From Pseudomonas sp. PH1b (GTDB lineage Bacteria > Pseudomonadota > Gammaproteobacteria > Pseudomonadales > Pseudomonadaceae), in contig NZ_AYMU01000006.1 in the NCBI RefSeq assembly GCF_000633395.1, forward strand, positions 124,001 to 188,000: a stretch of DNA of 64,000 nucleotides, given 5' to 3'. The translations under genes were made by a program, and so were the position numbers. Shown in pieces: positions 36,603-45,130 of this stretch. Within the stretch, counting starts at the first letter, position 1; each line of letters opens with the position of its first letter. The notes beneath the pieces were generated by a model, which saw nothing but the letters and a program-made list of their open reading frames with translations, ran no database searches and was not told the origin of the DNA.

Positions 36603-37184
36603 TCAGGCACGACGCAGGGCGTGTTGTTCCATGCGGTTCTGCAGGCGGTACAGGTAGGCGAAACCCTGCTCCCAGCGATGGTGGCCGGACTTGACGTTGA
36701 TATGGCCGGCACCGGCCAGGATGCCGGCTTCGGCGCCCCAGTCGCGGGCCAGTTCCAGGGCCCGCGGCGCGCTCACGGCGCTGTCGTTGTCCGAGCTGAC
36801 TACCTGGCTGGGAAACGGCAGCGGGTGCCGGGGGATTGGCGCGAAATTGCGCAGCGCCGGGGCGCAGGCCGGGCGCTCGACATCGGCCGGCGCCACCAGC
36901 AGCGCGCCGCGCACCTGGCGCAGGGCGGCCACGGGCGCGCGCGCGGCCCAGTGGGCCACGGTGATGCAACCCAGGCTGTGGGCAATCAGGATCACCGGAG
37001 TGTCGTCGGCAGCGATGGCTTCGGCCAGGGCCGCCACCCAGTCTTCGCGGCGCGGCGTCAGCCAATCGGCCTGTTCCACCCGCGCGCTGTTGGGCAGGCT
37101 GTTCTGCCAGTGGGTTTGCCAATGATCTTCTGGCGATCCTTGCCAGCCCGGCACAATCAAGTAGCGAATGGATTCGTTGCGCAT
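36603..37184 (-). CDS. RBBP9/YdeN-family alpha/beta serine hydrolase
   Basis: A small cytoplasmic hydrolase of 193 residues. The nucleophile is Ser70 in LIAHSLGCI, the candidate acid is Asp132 or Asp134 in SSDNDSAVS, and the histidine is His161 in AGHINVKSGH. The N-terminal YLIVPGWQGSPEDHWQ is diagnostic of the RBBP9/YdeN group. It is followed by the SfnR-like regulator, about 60 bases on. The promoter region contains a clear dyad found near other sulfur genes. Substrate is unknown; hydrolysis of small esters is likely. Confidence 0.85.
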   Translation of the reverse strand: MRNESIRYLIVPGWQGSPEDHWQTHWQNSLPNSARVEQADWLTPRREDWVAALAEAIAADDTPVILIAHSLGCITVAHWAARAPVAALRQVRGALLVAPADVERPACAPALRNFAPIPRHPLPFPSQVVSSDNDSAVSAPRALELARDWGAEAGILAGAGHINVKSGHHRWEQGFAYLYRLQNRMEQHALRRA

Positions 37185-37234
37185 GGGGAACTCTCCTGCT
37201 GCGTGTCTGTTCCCGAACGAGTATAGGGAGGGGA

Positions 37235-37256
37235 TTTATATTCGTTAAGGAATAAG
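37235..37256. promoter_or_regulatory. Dyad element TATTCGTTAAGGAATA upstream of the RBBP9-like gene
   Basis: TATTC and GAATA (37239-37254) face each other around GTTAAG, giving a near-perfect 16-bp dyad in an AT-rich promoter about 55 bases before the start codon. Related sequences lie near the amino acid importer, atsK and atsR/atsB. This is the best copy and serves as the reference for the others. A LysR-type sulfur regulator such as CysB could bind here. Confidence 0.55.
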
Positions 37257-37301
37257 AAGCTATTTATTAATACCTTAAATGAATATAAGACCCCGCCGTC
37301 T

Positions 37302-37384
37302 GTAGGAGCCGGCTTGCCGGCGAAAGGGGCCCTCAAGCCTTGCATCGCGCTCTAGGACGCCTTCGCTGGCAAGCCAGCTCCTAC
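37302..37384. repeat. REPIN
   Basis: A single REPIN with a GTAGGAGCCGGCTTGCCGGC arm and a GCTGGCAAGCCAGCTCCTAC arm. It directly abuts the 93-bp tandem repeat that follows. Confidence 0.88.
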
Positions 37385-37386
37385 GG

Positions 37387-37610
37387 CTGGCGTGATTTCG
37401 GTGGGGGTCTGGCCGGTGAGGGGCCGTGGGCCTTGTGTCGATCTGGCGGGCGCCTTCGCTGGCAAGCCAGCTCCTACAGCTGGCGCGATTTCGGTGGGGT
37501 TTTGGCCGGTGAGGGGCCGTGGGCCTTGTGTCGATCTGGCGGGCGCCTTCGCTGGCAAGCCAGCTCCTACAGCTGGCGTGATTTCGGTGGGGGTCTGGCC
37601 GGTGAGGGGC
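37387..37610. repeat. 93-bp tandem repeat carrying half REPINs
   Basis: A unit starting CTGGCGTGATTTCGGTGGGG recurs at 37387, 37480 and 37573, an exact 93-bp period. Two units are complete and end in the GCTGGCAAGCCAGCTCCTAC arm; the third is cut off after about 38 bases. The whole of 37257-37660 holds no gene. Confidence 0.9.
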
Positions 37611-37660
37611 AACGGGAGGGCGTTTCGGTGGGGGCTTTGCAGGTGGGTTTTCGCCAGGCA

Positions 37661-37694
37661 AAAAAAAGGCCGCACCCTGCCAAGGAGACGGCCT
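37661..37694 (-). terminator. Intrinsic terminator of tonB-exbB-exbD
   Basis: On the minus strand AGGCCG and CGGCCT form a stem around a 16-base loop, followed by eight T. It lies about 30 bases after the exbD stop. Confidence 0.75.
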
Positions 37695-37721
37695 GAAAAG
37701 TCGTGGCTTTGTTGCTCGTTG

Positions 37722-38123
37722 TCAGCGGGCGGTGATCACCGACAGTTTGGTGATGCCCGCACGCTCGATGGACGCCATGGCCCGGGCCACTTCGCCGTAG
37801 TTGACGCCATCGTCGGCCTGCAGCTGCACCCGCACTTCCGGGTCCTTGGCCTTGGCCGCTTGCAAGTTGGTTTCCAGCAGGTCCGGCTGGATCTCGTCCT
37901 TGTTGATAAAGAGTTTGCCGGCACCGTCGATGCTCACCACCAGCGGGTCCTTCTGCTCCACCGGGGCCACGGCCTCGGTCTTGGGCAGGTTGATCGGGAT
38001 GGCGTTGGTCAGTAGCGGCGCGGTGACGATGAACACCACCAGCAGCACCAGCATCACGTCCACCAGCGGGGTGACGTTGATCTCGCTCAGCACTTCATCG
38101 CTGTCTTGGGTGGAGAAGGCCAT
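37722..38123 (-). CDS. exbD: Biopolymer transport protein ExbD
   Basis: An inner-membrane protein of 133 residues that, with ExbB, converts the proton gradient into force for TonB. A short cytoplasmic N-terminus (with INVTPLVDVMLVLLVVFIV) contains the essential membrane aspartate, followed by a single membrane segment and a periplasmic domain ending GITKLSVITAR. It starts one base after the exbB stop. The gene order tonB-exbB-exbD matches the tonB2-exbB1-exbD1 cluster of P. aeruginosa. Confidence 0.93.
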   Translation of the reverse strand: MAFSTQDSDEVLSEINVTPLVDVMLVLLVVFIVTAPLLTNAIPINLPKTEAVAPVEQKDPLVVSIDGAGKLFINKDEIQPDLLETNLQAAKAKDPEVRVQLQADDGVNYGEVARAMASIERAGITKLSVITAR

Positions 38124-38124
38124 G

Positions 38125-38850
38125 TCAGGACGCCTCCTTCACTTTCTGCGGGCTGCCCTGGGCCGCGGCCTTGTGCACGCTCGGGTGGATCAGCACGCGG
38201 AACGAGTTCTTCTGCGCCAGGCTGTAGAAGTCGTGGGCGAAGTCGTCGAGGTCGGCGGCGGTGAGCTTCAGGCGCCGCAAAAAGTAGTTGTAGACCAGTA
38301 CCGCCGGCACTGCGACGGCGATCCCCACCCCCGTCGCCACCAGGGCTGCGCCAATGGGACCGGCCACGGTTTCCAGGCTCGCCGAACCGGCGGCGCTGAT
38401 GCCTTTCAAGGCTTCCATGATCCCCCAGACGGTGCCGAACAGGCCGATGAAGGGCGAGGTGCTGCCGATACTGGCGACCACCGCCAGGCCGGTTTCCAGG
38501 GAGCGGCGCTCACGCACGATCTGCTGGCGCAGGGCGCGCTCCAAGCGGTCCTGATGGTTGATCGCCTGGCTCAGGTCCGCCGCGTGGGGCGCTTCGCCGA
38601 CCTGGATCGCCGCATAACCGGCCTGGGCCACCCGGGCTGCCGCGCCGGGCTGGGTTTCACTCAACGAGGCGGCGGAGTCCAGGCTGGACGCCGCCCAGAA
38701 CTGATTGTGGAACTTGCGATCCTGGGACTTGAGGCGGGCGAACTGCACGCCCTTGACCAGGGCCAGGCCCCAGGTGGCGACGGAGAAGACCACCAGCAGC
38801 CAGATCACCGCGCTTTCGATGGATTCCAGTGGAGATGCCAGTAACGTCAT
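38125..38850 (-). CDS. exbB: Biopolymer transport protein ExbB
   Basis: A MotA/TolQ-family proton channel subunit of 241 residues with three membrane segments. The block VASIGSTSPFIGLFGTVWGIMEAL and the later GPIGAALVATGVGIAVAVPAVLVYNYF are typical. It forms the pentameric stator around ExbD. It lies between tonB and exbD, with 55 bases to tonB, so all three genes should be on one transcript. Confidence 0.93.
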   Translation of the reverse strand: MTLLASPLESIESAVIWLLVVFSVATWGLALVKGVQFARLKSQDRKFHNQFWAASSLDSAASLSETQPGAAARVAQAGYAAIQVGEAPHAADLSQAINHQDRLERALRQQIVRERRSLETGLAVVASIGSTSPFIGLFGTVWGIMEALKGISAAGSASLETVAGPIGAALVATGVGIAVAVPAVLVYNYFLRRLKLTAADLDDFAHDFYSLAQKNSFRVLIHPSVHKAAAQGSPQKVKEAS

Positions 38851-38905
38851 GATGTGTTCCCTCTGTGTAAGCGTTTAGCGCGTGTTGGTTGATCGGCCTT
38901 GCGGC

Positions 38906-39721
38906 TCAATGAATCTTGAAATCGATGGGTACGCTGACCCAGCCGTCCTGGGCCACATCGCCCTGCTTGGCGGGCACGAAGCTCCAGCGCTTGACCGCTG
39001 CCAGGGCCGCATCGTCGAGTTGCTGGCGACCACTGCTCTTCTGAATCTGAATCTCCCCGGGCTTGCCGCTGGCCAGCACATGCACCCGCAGCAGCACCGT
39101 GCCTTCCCAGCCCCGGCGCTGGGCTAGGGAGGGGTATTCCGGCGCCGGGTTCTTCAGGTACGCGGCGTTGGCGGAAGCTGGAGTCACGGGTGCCGGGGCC
39201 GGTGGCGCGGGCGGCGCCGGAGCGGCTACCGGGGCCGTGGGCTGCGGCGGTGCCGGGGTCTGCTGCACCGGTTTGGGTGCAGGTTTCGGCTCGGGCTTGG
39301 GCACCGGTTTGGGCTTGGGTTTGGGCACCGGCTTGGGTGGTGGCGGCTTGACCGCCAACTCGTCCTCCACCGGGGGCGGCGGCTCCACCACCGGCTGTAC
39401 CGGCACAGGCGGAGGCGGCTCGACCACCGGCGGCGCCGGGTGCGAGAACTCGATGGTCATGGGCGGAATTTCCGGCGGCACAATCGGCAGCACCGGGGTC
39501 GGTTTCTGGCTCAGCCAGTAGATCACCGCGGCGTGCAGCACCAGCGCCGCAGCGCCGAGGATGATTGCCTCACGGCGGCGCAGTATCCCCTTGGGCGTAC
39601 GTTGCAGACGCAGTTGGCCCAACGGCAAGCGGTGAGGCCGGCCGAGATCGACCAACTCGCCGCTCGGTGCCTGGCGCCACAGCACCTCGTGTGCACTGGC
39701 GGCGGTCTGGACATTGCCCAT
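38906..39721 (-). CDS. tonB: TonB energy transducer, TonB2 type
   Basis: A 271-residue periplasm-spanning protein that delivers energy to outer-membrane receptors. I start it at 39721, where GGGAG precedes the ATG. About 50 cytoplasmic residues precede a single membrane anchor (AIILGAAALVLHAAVIYWL). A long Pro/Lys/Glu-rich spacer follows, then a C-terminal domain with PEYPSLAQRRGWEGTVLLRV and a KRWSFVPAK end. The cytoplasmic extension and linkage to exbB/exbD match TonB2 of P. aeruginosa. It could serve the TonB receptor at 49133-51505, among others. Confidence 0.9.
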   Translation of the reverse strand: MGNVQTAASAHEVLWRQAPSGELVDLGRPHRLPLGQLRLQRTPKGILRRREAIILGAAALVLHAAVIYWLSQKPTPVLPIVPPEIPPMTIEFSHPAPPVVEPPPPVPVQPVVEPPPPVEDELAVKPPPPKPVPKPKPKPVPKPEPKPAPKPVQQTPAPPQPTAPVAAPAPPAPPAPAPVTPASANAAYLKNPAPEYPSLAQRRGWEGTVLLRVHVLASGKPGEIQIQKSSGRQQLDDAALAAVKRWSFVPAKQGDVAQDGWVSVPIDFKIH

Positions 39722-40142
39722 GAATTCACTCCCTAGGATCTTTTGAAAAACCCGGCACCGGCGTTTGAACAACCCCCACGCAACGGTACCGCGGGGTCAA
39801 TGATCGGTGCCCTGCGCTTATCTCTTAAAGTAATCTTTCAAGTTATACATAGATCGAAATCGAATATTAGATGCTCAGCAAAAGAGCCAGGCCCCGTGTT
39901 TAAAGGGCTGTAGCCCAGAGCGAAAAAGGCCATGCCTTACAGGCATTGAAAATATTCCCGCAAAGCATCGAAATAAGGCCGTTAGAAGGGGGAAAACAAC
40001 AGTTCCACAGGTAACAGCCACAACTAACAACAAGCCTTAGAATTTTTAATGAACTTTATGAACAGGCACGAAAAAGCCGCTGGAATAGCACGCCACTTAA
40101 ATAAGCCGGCGACTACCCAGCAGCTGGTTGTTATCGAAGTTG
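39722..40142. other. AT-rich intergenic region with small hairpins
   Basis: About 420 bases lie between tonB and the next gene. The tonB promoter presumably lies in the AT-rich part near 39830-39880, but I cannot find a convincing Fur box. Two short perfect hairpins, GGGCTGTAGCCC (39905-39916) and ATGCCTTACAGGCAT (39932-39946), lie close together and might terminate the upstream gene. No open frame looks coding. Confidence 0.45.
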
Positions 40143-40466
40143 TTACTGTTTGACGAACTCGCCATTCAGGCCGACCACATCGCCACTGAAGTTGCTGCGG
40201 GCGCCAGAGGCTCGCAGTCGGGAGTAGTTGTGATCCGGGGAGAACAGGGCCCAGGCCTGGTAGCCGTAACCGTCGTTGTAGCCGGAGACATTGATGATGG
40301 TGGACTGGCCGCTGCTGTTCTGGAAGTGGTAGTGCCCGGCCACGCTGTACTTGACCCCGGCCTGGGTCAACTCGCCGCTGAACGAGCCGTTGGAATCGTT
40401 GCCGTCGGTCACGACCAGGCGGGCGTCAGCGTTGGAGTTTACGTAGGTTCCATTGATGCTCGACAT
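40143..40466 (-). CDS. Small beta-rich protein with faint avidin-like pattern
   Basis: A 107-residue protein starting at 40466, with AAGGAA upstream; the longer open frame is not needed. It lacks a signal peptide and is built of short strands separated by Gly/Asn turns. Features such as INGTYVNSNADARLVV near the start, GSFSGEL, KYSVAGHYHF and YQAWALFSP follow in an order that recalls avidin-type barrels (GTWxN, GxYxG, strand, W), but key Trp residues are absent and I cannot confirm it. It might also be a lectin-like or lipocalin-like protein. The gene stands alone. Confidence 0.6.
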   Translation of the reverse strand: MSSINGTYVNSNADARLVVTDGNDSNGSFSGELTQAGVKYSVAGHYHFQNSSGQSTIINVSGYNDGYGYQAWALFSPDHNYSRLRASGARSNFSGDVVGLNGEFVKQ

Positions 40467-40644
40467 GATGCGGGTTTCCTTCTGCGGTTTAAGTTTCATC
40501 CAATGAAGCAAGTTCCTCCTGGAACTTGAAAACCCAGCATGGCCGGCATTTACAATGCTGTCCAAAACAAACTTCGCCAGCAACTAACTAAATGGCTATA
40601 GCCTGCAAACACCCCTCTATAACTTATGACCAGGCAGTAACCAC

Positions 40645-41508
40645 TTATAACTTATCAACTTGCGGCTTGAGGCTTGCCACTGCCTTCAACTGCTCTTGCA
40701 ACTCCTTGCCCGCCCGGCTCAGACCGCTGCCGGCGTACAGCGCCAGACGCACGCCCTGGATATCCGGCAAACCGCTGTCAGCGCCGAGAATCCGATGCCC
40801 CTTGCCCAGCACCCGCACCGGCAACAGGCTGATGCCCAGGCCCGCCGCCACCGCCGAACAGACGCTGGCCAGGCTGGCGCTGGAATAGGCAATGCGCCAG
40901 GGCCAGCCGCCGACTTCCAGGTGATGGAGCATTTCCTGGCGGTACAGGCCACCCACCGGGAACGCCACCAGGGGCAGCGGATCACGGCCAAAAGCCGGCT
41001 GGCGAACGCTGTCGACCCAGCACAAAGGCTCGGGCCAGGACGCCACGCAGTCGTCGCTGTGGCCCATCTGCTTGACCAGCAGCAGGTCGAATTCACCGCG
41101 CCGGTACTGGCGCAGCAACTCCGGGCCCAGGCCGCTGCTGACCTCCAGGCGCACCGCCGGATAGTCCTGGCCAAAGCGCGAGAGCATGGGCATCAGGCGC
41201 TCGGCGGCAAAATCTTCCGGCACCCCGAGGCGCAGCACTTCTTCGCTGCGCTGGTTGACCAGCACATCGCAGGCTTCTTCATGCAACGCCAGGATGCGCC
41301 GGGCATAGGCCAGCAGCCGCTCGCCCTCCACCGTGGCCACCACCCGGCGCTGGTCGCGGTCCAGCAACTGGCAGCCCAGGCTCTCTTCCAGGCGCCGTAC
41401 CTGCTGGCTCACCGTGGACTGGGTGAGGTGCAGGCGCTCGGCGGCGCGGGTGAAGTTCTGACTCTCGGCCACCGCGACAAAACTGCGCAACAACACGGGA
41501 TCCAACAT
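40645..41508 (-). CDS. LysR-family transcriptional regulator
   Basis: A 287-residue regulator with the N-terminal winged helix (FVAVAESQNFTRAAERLHLTQSTVSQQVRRLEE) and an effector-binding domain (LRLGVPEDFAAERLMPML, then VASWPEPLCWVDS). It is divergent from the ankyrin-deaminase-MFS unit and could control it. The effector is unknown. Length and motifs are normal for the family. Confidence 0.87.
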   Translation of the reverse strand: MLDPVLLRSFVAVAESQNFTRAAERLHLTQSTVSQQVRRLEESLGCQLLDRDQRRVVATVEGERLLAYARRILALHEEACDVLVNQRSEEVLRLGVPEDFAAERLMPMLSRFGQDYPAVRLEVSSGLGPELLRQYRRGEFDLLLVKQMGHSDDCVASWPEPLCWVDSVRQPAFGRDPLPLVAFPVGGLYRQEMLHHLEVGGWPWRIAYSSASLASVCSAVAAGLGISLLPVRVLGKGHRILGADSGLPDIQGVRLALYAGSGLSRAGKELQEQLKAVASLKPQVDKL

Positions 41509-41616
41509 GCTGACCTACCATCCTGATTACCACTGATTGGCATGATTATATTTAATTTCAGAATACCAAGGGTCATCACCATACTCCCCTTTCATCAGCA
41601 GGAACGGGAGGTTCTC

Positions 41617-42279
41617 ATGCAACTCAAGCGCTTTCTGAAACGCGGCCTGATCGCCGCCGGTCTGCTCACTGTGGGGGTAGTCATGGCCAACGACGGTTCA
41701 TTGCTCGAAGCCGTGCGCAAAGGCCAACTGAGCCAGGTGCAGCAATTGCTCGAACAAGGCGCGGCGCTCGATGGCCGCGGCCTGGATGGCAGCAGCCCGC
41801 TGCTGCTGGCCACCCGCGACAACCGCGTCGACATCGCCCGGGCGCTGATCGAGGCCGGGGCCGACGTCAACCGCAAGAACCTGATCCAGGACAGCCCCTA
41901 CCTGCTGGCCGGCGCCAGCGGCCACAACGAAATCCTCAAGCTGACCCTGGCCCACGGCGCCGACCTCAAGAGCACCAACCGCTACGGCGGCACCGCGCTG
42001 ATTCCGGCCTGCGAACGCGGCCATGTGGAAACCGTGCGCCTGCTGATCGAGGCCGGCGTCGAACTGGACCACGTCAACCACCTGGGCTGGACCTGCCTGA
42101 TGGAAGCCATCGTGCTGTCCGACGGCGGCCCGGCGCACCAGCAGATCGTCGCCCAACTGATTGCCGCCGGGGCCGACCTGAACCTGCCGGACCGCGCCGG
42201 CCTCAGCCCGCTGCAACAAGCCGAGCGCCGTGGCCAGAGCGCCATCGCCAAGCTGCTGCGCGATGCCGGCGCGGCCTGA
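41617..42279 (+). CDS. Exported ankyrin-repeat protein
   Basis: A 220-residue protein with a signal peptide (LIAAGLLTVGVVMA) and about five ankyrin repeats of 33 residues, for example DGSSPLLLATRDNRVDIARA and YGGTALIPACERGHVETVRL. It probably acts in the periplasm as a binding scaffold. The ATG at 41617 has GGGAGG upstream. It is followed 25 bases later by the deaminase gene. Periplasmic ankyrin proteins in Pseudomonas include AnkB, which is needed for catalase activity, but no catalase gene is here. Confidence 0.85.
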   Translation: MQLKRFLKRGLIAAGLLTVGVVMANDGSLLEAVRKGQLSQVQQLLEQGAALDGRGLDGSSPLLLATRDNRVDIARALIEAGADVNRKNLIQDSPYLLAGASGHNEILKLTLAHGADLKSTNRYGGTALIPACERGHVETVRLLIEAGVELDHVNHLGWTCLMEAIVLSDGGPAHQQIVAQLIAAGADLNLPDRAGLSPLQQAERRGQSAIAKLLRDAGAA

Positions 42280-42304
42280 GCCCCCCCTTTTGAAGGAACC
42301 TTGC

Positions 42305-42766
42305 ATGCACGACGATCAACACTACCTGCAACAGGCCGTGGCACTGGCCCGACGCAATGTCGAACAGGGCGGCCGCCCGTTCGGCGCGCTACTGGTGCGC
42401 AACGGCCGGGTGCTGGCCGAGGCGGTGAATGAAATCCACCTCAGCCAGGACCCCACCGCCCACGCCGAGATGCTCGCCATCCGCACCGCCAGCCAGCAAC
42501 TGGGCCCGCGCCTGGATGATTGCGTGATCTACGCCAGCGGCCAGCCCTGCCCCATGTGCCTGGCCGCCATGTACCTGTGCGGCGTGTCCCGCGCGGTGTT
42601 CGCGGCCAGCAATGAACAAGCAGAGCCGTTTGGCCTGTCCACCGCGGCCATCTACCAGCAACTGAGCAAGCCCCTGGAAGCCCAGCACCTGCCGGTGCGG
42701 CACCTGCCCCAGGCGGCGATGACTGCCCTCTACCAGGATTGGCAGGCGCGCCATGCCGCGAACTGA
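42305..42766 (+). CDS. Zinc-dependent nucleoside/nucleobase deaminase
   Basis: A 153-residue member of the cytidine/guanine deaminase superfamily. The zinc ligands are His53 (in TAHAEMLAI, with the proton-shuttling Glu55) and Cys82/Cys85 in QPCPMCLAAMY. Length and the N-terminal AVALARRNVEQGGRPFGALLV resemble guanine deaminase or the tRNA deaminase group; without the TadA-type tail, a small purine or pyrimidine is the likelier substrate. It overlaps the MFS gene by 14 bases. Confidence 0.87.
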   Translation: MHDDQHYLQQAVALARRNVEQGGRPFGALLVRNGRVLAEAVNEIHLSQDPTAHAEMLAIRTASQQLGPRLDDCVIYASGQPCPMCLAAMYLCGVSRAVFAASNEQAEPFGLSTAAIYQQLSKPLEAQHLPVRHLPQAAMTALYQDWQARHAAN

Positions 42767-43958
42767 ATCCAGGTTCCAGCGCTGGGCCGGCTGGGCTCTG
42801 CTGGTGTGCCTGGGGCTCAACCTGCGGCCGATCCTCAGCTCGGTCAGCCCGCTGCTCAACGAGATCCGCGGCGCCACCGGCATGAGCTTCCAGAGCAGCG
42901 CCTGGCTCACCAGCCTGCCGGTGATCTGCATGGGCCTGGTGGCCCTGCTGGGCGTACGGATCGAAGCCCGCCTCGGCGAACGCCGGGGCGTATCCCTGGG
43001 CCTGCTGCTGGTGCTGCTGGCCTGCCTGGTGCGGCTGTTCTTCGGCCAGGCCGCGGCGCTGCTGGCCAGCGCCCTGCTCGGCGGCGCCGGGGTGGCCTTG
43101 ATCCAGGCCCTGGTGCCAGCGCTGATCAAGCGCCAGTTCCAGCACCGGGTGGCCCTGGCCATGGGCGTCTACTCGGCCTCGCTGATGGGCGGTGGCGGCA
43201 TTGCCGCCCTGCTCAGCCCGCAGGTGGCCAGCCACTTCGCCAACTGGCAAGCGGGGCTTGGCGTCTGGCTGTTGCCGGCCATGGCCGCGCTGCTGCTCTG
43301 GGCCTGCCTGCCCCTGGGCGCCAGCCGCCGCAACGGCAGCCCGGCGCCCCTGGCCGGGCTCTGGAGCAACCGCCGCGCCTGGCTGCTGGCGTTGTATTTC
43401 GGCCTGGTGAACTGCGGCTACATGAGCATGGTGGCCTGGCTGCCGGCCTACTACCTGCAGATGGGCTGGAGCGCCAGCCAGAGCGGCTCGCTGCTGGCCT
43501 TCATGACTGTCTTCCAGGTCAGCGCCGCCCTGCTGATGCCGGCCCTGGCCCAGCGCAGCAGCGACCGCCGGCCGCTGCTGGGCATCAGCCTTGCGGCCCA
43601 GGCGGTGGGGTTTCTCGGGCTGGTGCTGTGGCCCTTGCAGAGCCCGCACCTGTGGGTGGCGCTGATCGGCTTCGGCCTGGGGGCGTGTTTTGCCCTGAGC
43701 CTGATCCTCACCCTGGACCACCGTCGCGACCCTCGGGAAGCCGGGCAACTGGCGGCCTTTGTCCAGGGCGTGGGCTTTCTGATCAATGCCGTGTCGCCGT
43801 GGCTGAGCGGCTGGCTGCGGCAAGTCACCGGCAGCTTTGTCAGCGCCTGGTGGGTACTGATCGTCGGCGTGCTGGCGATGCTGCTCCTGACCCGGATCTT
43901 CAGCCCCGCCAGCTATCAGGCCCGGGCCCAGCTCGATACCGCGCCCCAACCGGCCTGA
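42753..43958 (+). CDS. MFS transporter, CynX/NimT type
   Basis: A 401-residue major facilitator with about twelve membrane segments. The N-terminal GLNLRPILSSVSPLLNEIRGATGM and the loop QHRVALAMGVYSASLMGGGGIAAL are typical of the CynX group, which includes cyanate and 2-nitroimidazole transporters. Overlap with the deaminase gene suggests that it exports or imports the deaminase substrate or product. A good terminator follows. Confidence 0.87.
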   Translation: MPRTESRFQRWAGWALLVCLGLNLRPILSSVSPLLNEIRGATGMSFQSSAWLTSLPVICMGLVALLGVRIEARLGERRGVSLGLLLVLLACLVRLFFGQAAALLASALLGGAGVALIQALVPALIKRQFQHRVALAMGVYSASLMGGGGIAALLSPQVASHFANWQAGLGVWLLPAMAALLLWACLPLGASRRNGSPAPLAGLWSNRRAWLLALYFGLVNCGYMSMVAWLPAYYLQMGWSASQSGSLLAFMTVFQVSAALLMPALAQRSSDRRPLLGISLAAQAVGFLGLVLWPLQSPHLWVALIGFGLGACFALSLILTLDHRRDPREAGQLAAFVQGVGFLINAVSPWLSGWLRQVTGSFVSAWWVLIVGVLAMLLLTRIFSPASYQARAQLDTAPQPA

Positions 43959-43976
43959 CACCGGCCCTCGAACCCA

Positions 43977-44007
43977 CCGCCTGCCAGCACGGCAGGCGGC
44001 GTTCTTT
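43977..44007 (+). terminator. Intrinsic terminator after the MFS gene
   Basis: CCGCCTGCC (43977-43985) and GGCAGGCGG (43991-43999) form a perfect 9-bp stem with a 5-base loop, followed by CGTTCTTT. Confidence 0.8.
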
Positions 44008-44108
44008 ATGTCGCCACAGCACCACTCTCCTTCCTGACCGGCTAAGATCGGCCGCCGACGCCACTCGCGACAACGGGCACACACTCAACTCAGGACACAG
44101 GAATAGCG

Positions 44109-44585
44109 ATGGACGCTGCAACGATCGGCCGCTGGGTAAGCAGCCTGGGGCTCAGCCATGCAGAACTGATCGCCCGGGGAGAGCGCATCGAGCCCCCGAC
44201 GAGCAAGCTCTACGACGAATTCGAGTGGCTGAGCGTGTTCGTCAAGCCCGGCCTGGTACTGGACTTCTGGGAGGACAGCCTGGTGCTGGAGAAGGTCATT
44301 ATCGATGTGCTGCCACTTGAAGAGGGACGCAGGTTCTATACCGGTGAATTGCCGGCACCCTTCTCACGCACCATGACCCGCGCAGAAATTCGTGCCCTGC
44401 TGGGCACGCCCCTGCAATCGGAGGAACGCAGGCCATCAGCGGATGGGCAACGCATGCTCAACGCCTGGGAGAGCTACCGCTTACCCACCAGCCTCCATCC
44501 CAAGGCCCGGGTCGGCTTCAGCTACAGCGCCGATATGCGGATCAAAAATCTGACATTCACCTTGCTCGAACCGATACGCGACTGA
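44109..44585 (+). CDS. DUF6392-type protein, pyocin-immunity-like
   Basis: A 158-residue cytoplasmic protein. The order WVSSLGLSHAELIARG, YTGELPAPFSRTMTRAEIRALLG, ESYRLPTSLHPKARVGFSYS and KNLTFTLLEP agrees with the DUF6392 family as I remember it, members of which are called pyocin immunity proteins in Pseudomonas. No pyocin or toxin gene is adjacent, so it would be an orphan immunity gene protecting against rivals' toxins, or a leftover. It starts after a terminator and is followed by a long repeat region, as often seen at accessory insertions. Confidence 0.65.
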   Translation: MDAATIGRWVSSLGLSHAELIARGERIEPPTSKLYDEFEWLSVFVKPGLVLDFWEDSLVLEKVIIDVLPLEEGRRFYTGELPAPFSRTMTRAEIRALLGTPLQSEERRPSADGQRMLNAWESYRLPTSLHPKARVGFSYSADMRIKNLTFTLLEPIRD

Positions 44586-44819
44586 CCCGGTTCTGGCTTT
44601 TCGTAGGAGCAGCCGCAGTCTGCGCCCACGTTTGACCTGATACATCGCGGATGTCTGGCCGTGCGCCCTGTCGGAGTGCCGCCCAACCCGTTCGCAGCCT
44701 TGCGCAGCTCCAGGGAGTACGCCCACCCCGTCTTCAGGCAGGCAGGCCGCCGTCAGATTTTGATCTGGCTGTTGATCTTCTTGCCCCCTTAGACACGATG
44801 GCCGAACGCAGGCATTGAG

Positions 44820-45000
44820 CCGTGGATAACCCGGCAGGACGCCGGGTTAGCCGCCCCAGGCCATGGATGGCCTGTGGCGGCGGCCCACGGATCAATGCCG
44901 GAGAGAGGGCACGCCGAGCCTAGGCGAGGCGCCGAGTGGAGGGCAAAGCCCTTTGGTTACTTTGGGGCCCCAAAGTGACTCGCCGTAAGGGCGAAACCGC
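44820..45000. repeat. Palindrome-rich dispersed-repeat-like element
   Basis: The segment carries a hairpin AACCCGGC-AGGAC-GCCGGGTT (44828-44848), the inverted AGGCCATGGATGGCCT, and a perfect 18-bp palindrome ACTTTGGGGCCCCAAAGT (44959-44976), ending in ACTCGCCGTAAGGGCG. From memory, this kind of sequence recurs many times in fluorescent Pseudomonas genomes and is often annotated with spurious short genes. Copy number cannot be shown from one window. Confidence 0.5.
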
Positions 45001-45076
45001 CAGCCGCCACACCCGCAGCAACGGATATGTACACCCATAACACCGCAACCTCAGGTTTTACGGCCGCTGCGCGCCC

Positions 45077-45101
45077 GAGCGGGAGCAAGCTCCCTCGCCA
45101 C
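45077..45101. repeat. REP-like element GGGAGCAAGCTCCC
   Basis: GGGAGC and GCTCCC with two bases between them (45081-45094), followed by CTCGCCAC. A copy in the opposite orientation lies at 47649-47676. Confidence 0.65.
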
Positions 45102-45130
45102 AGCATGATTTCTGGCCTGGAGTCGTGCAG

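Noticed and set aside
44109..44585. A pyocin operon
   Set aside because: Only an immunity-like gene is present; no nuclease or pore-forming toxin, and no lysis or release genes nearby.
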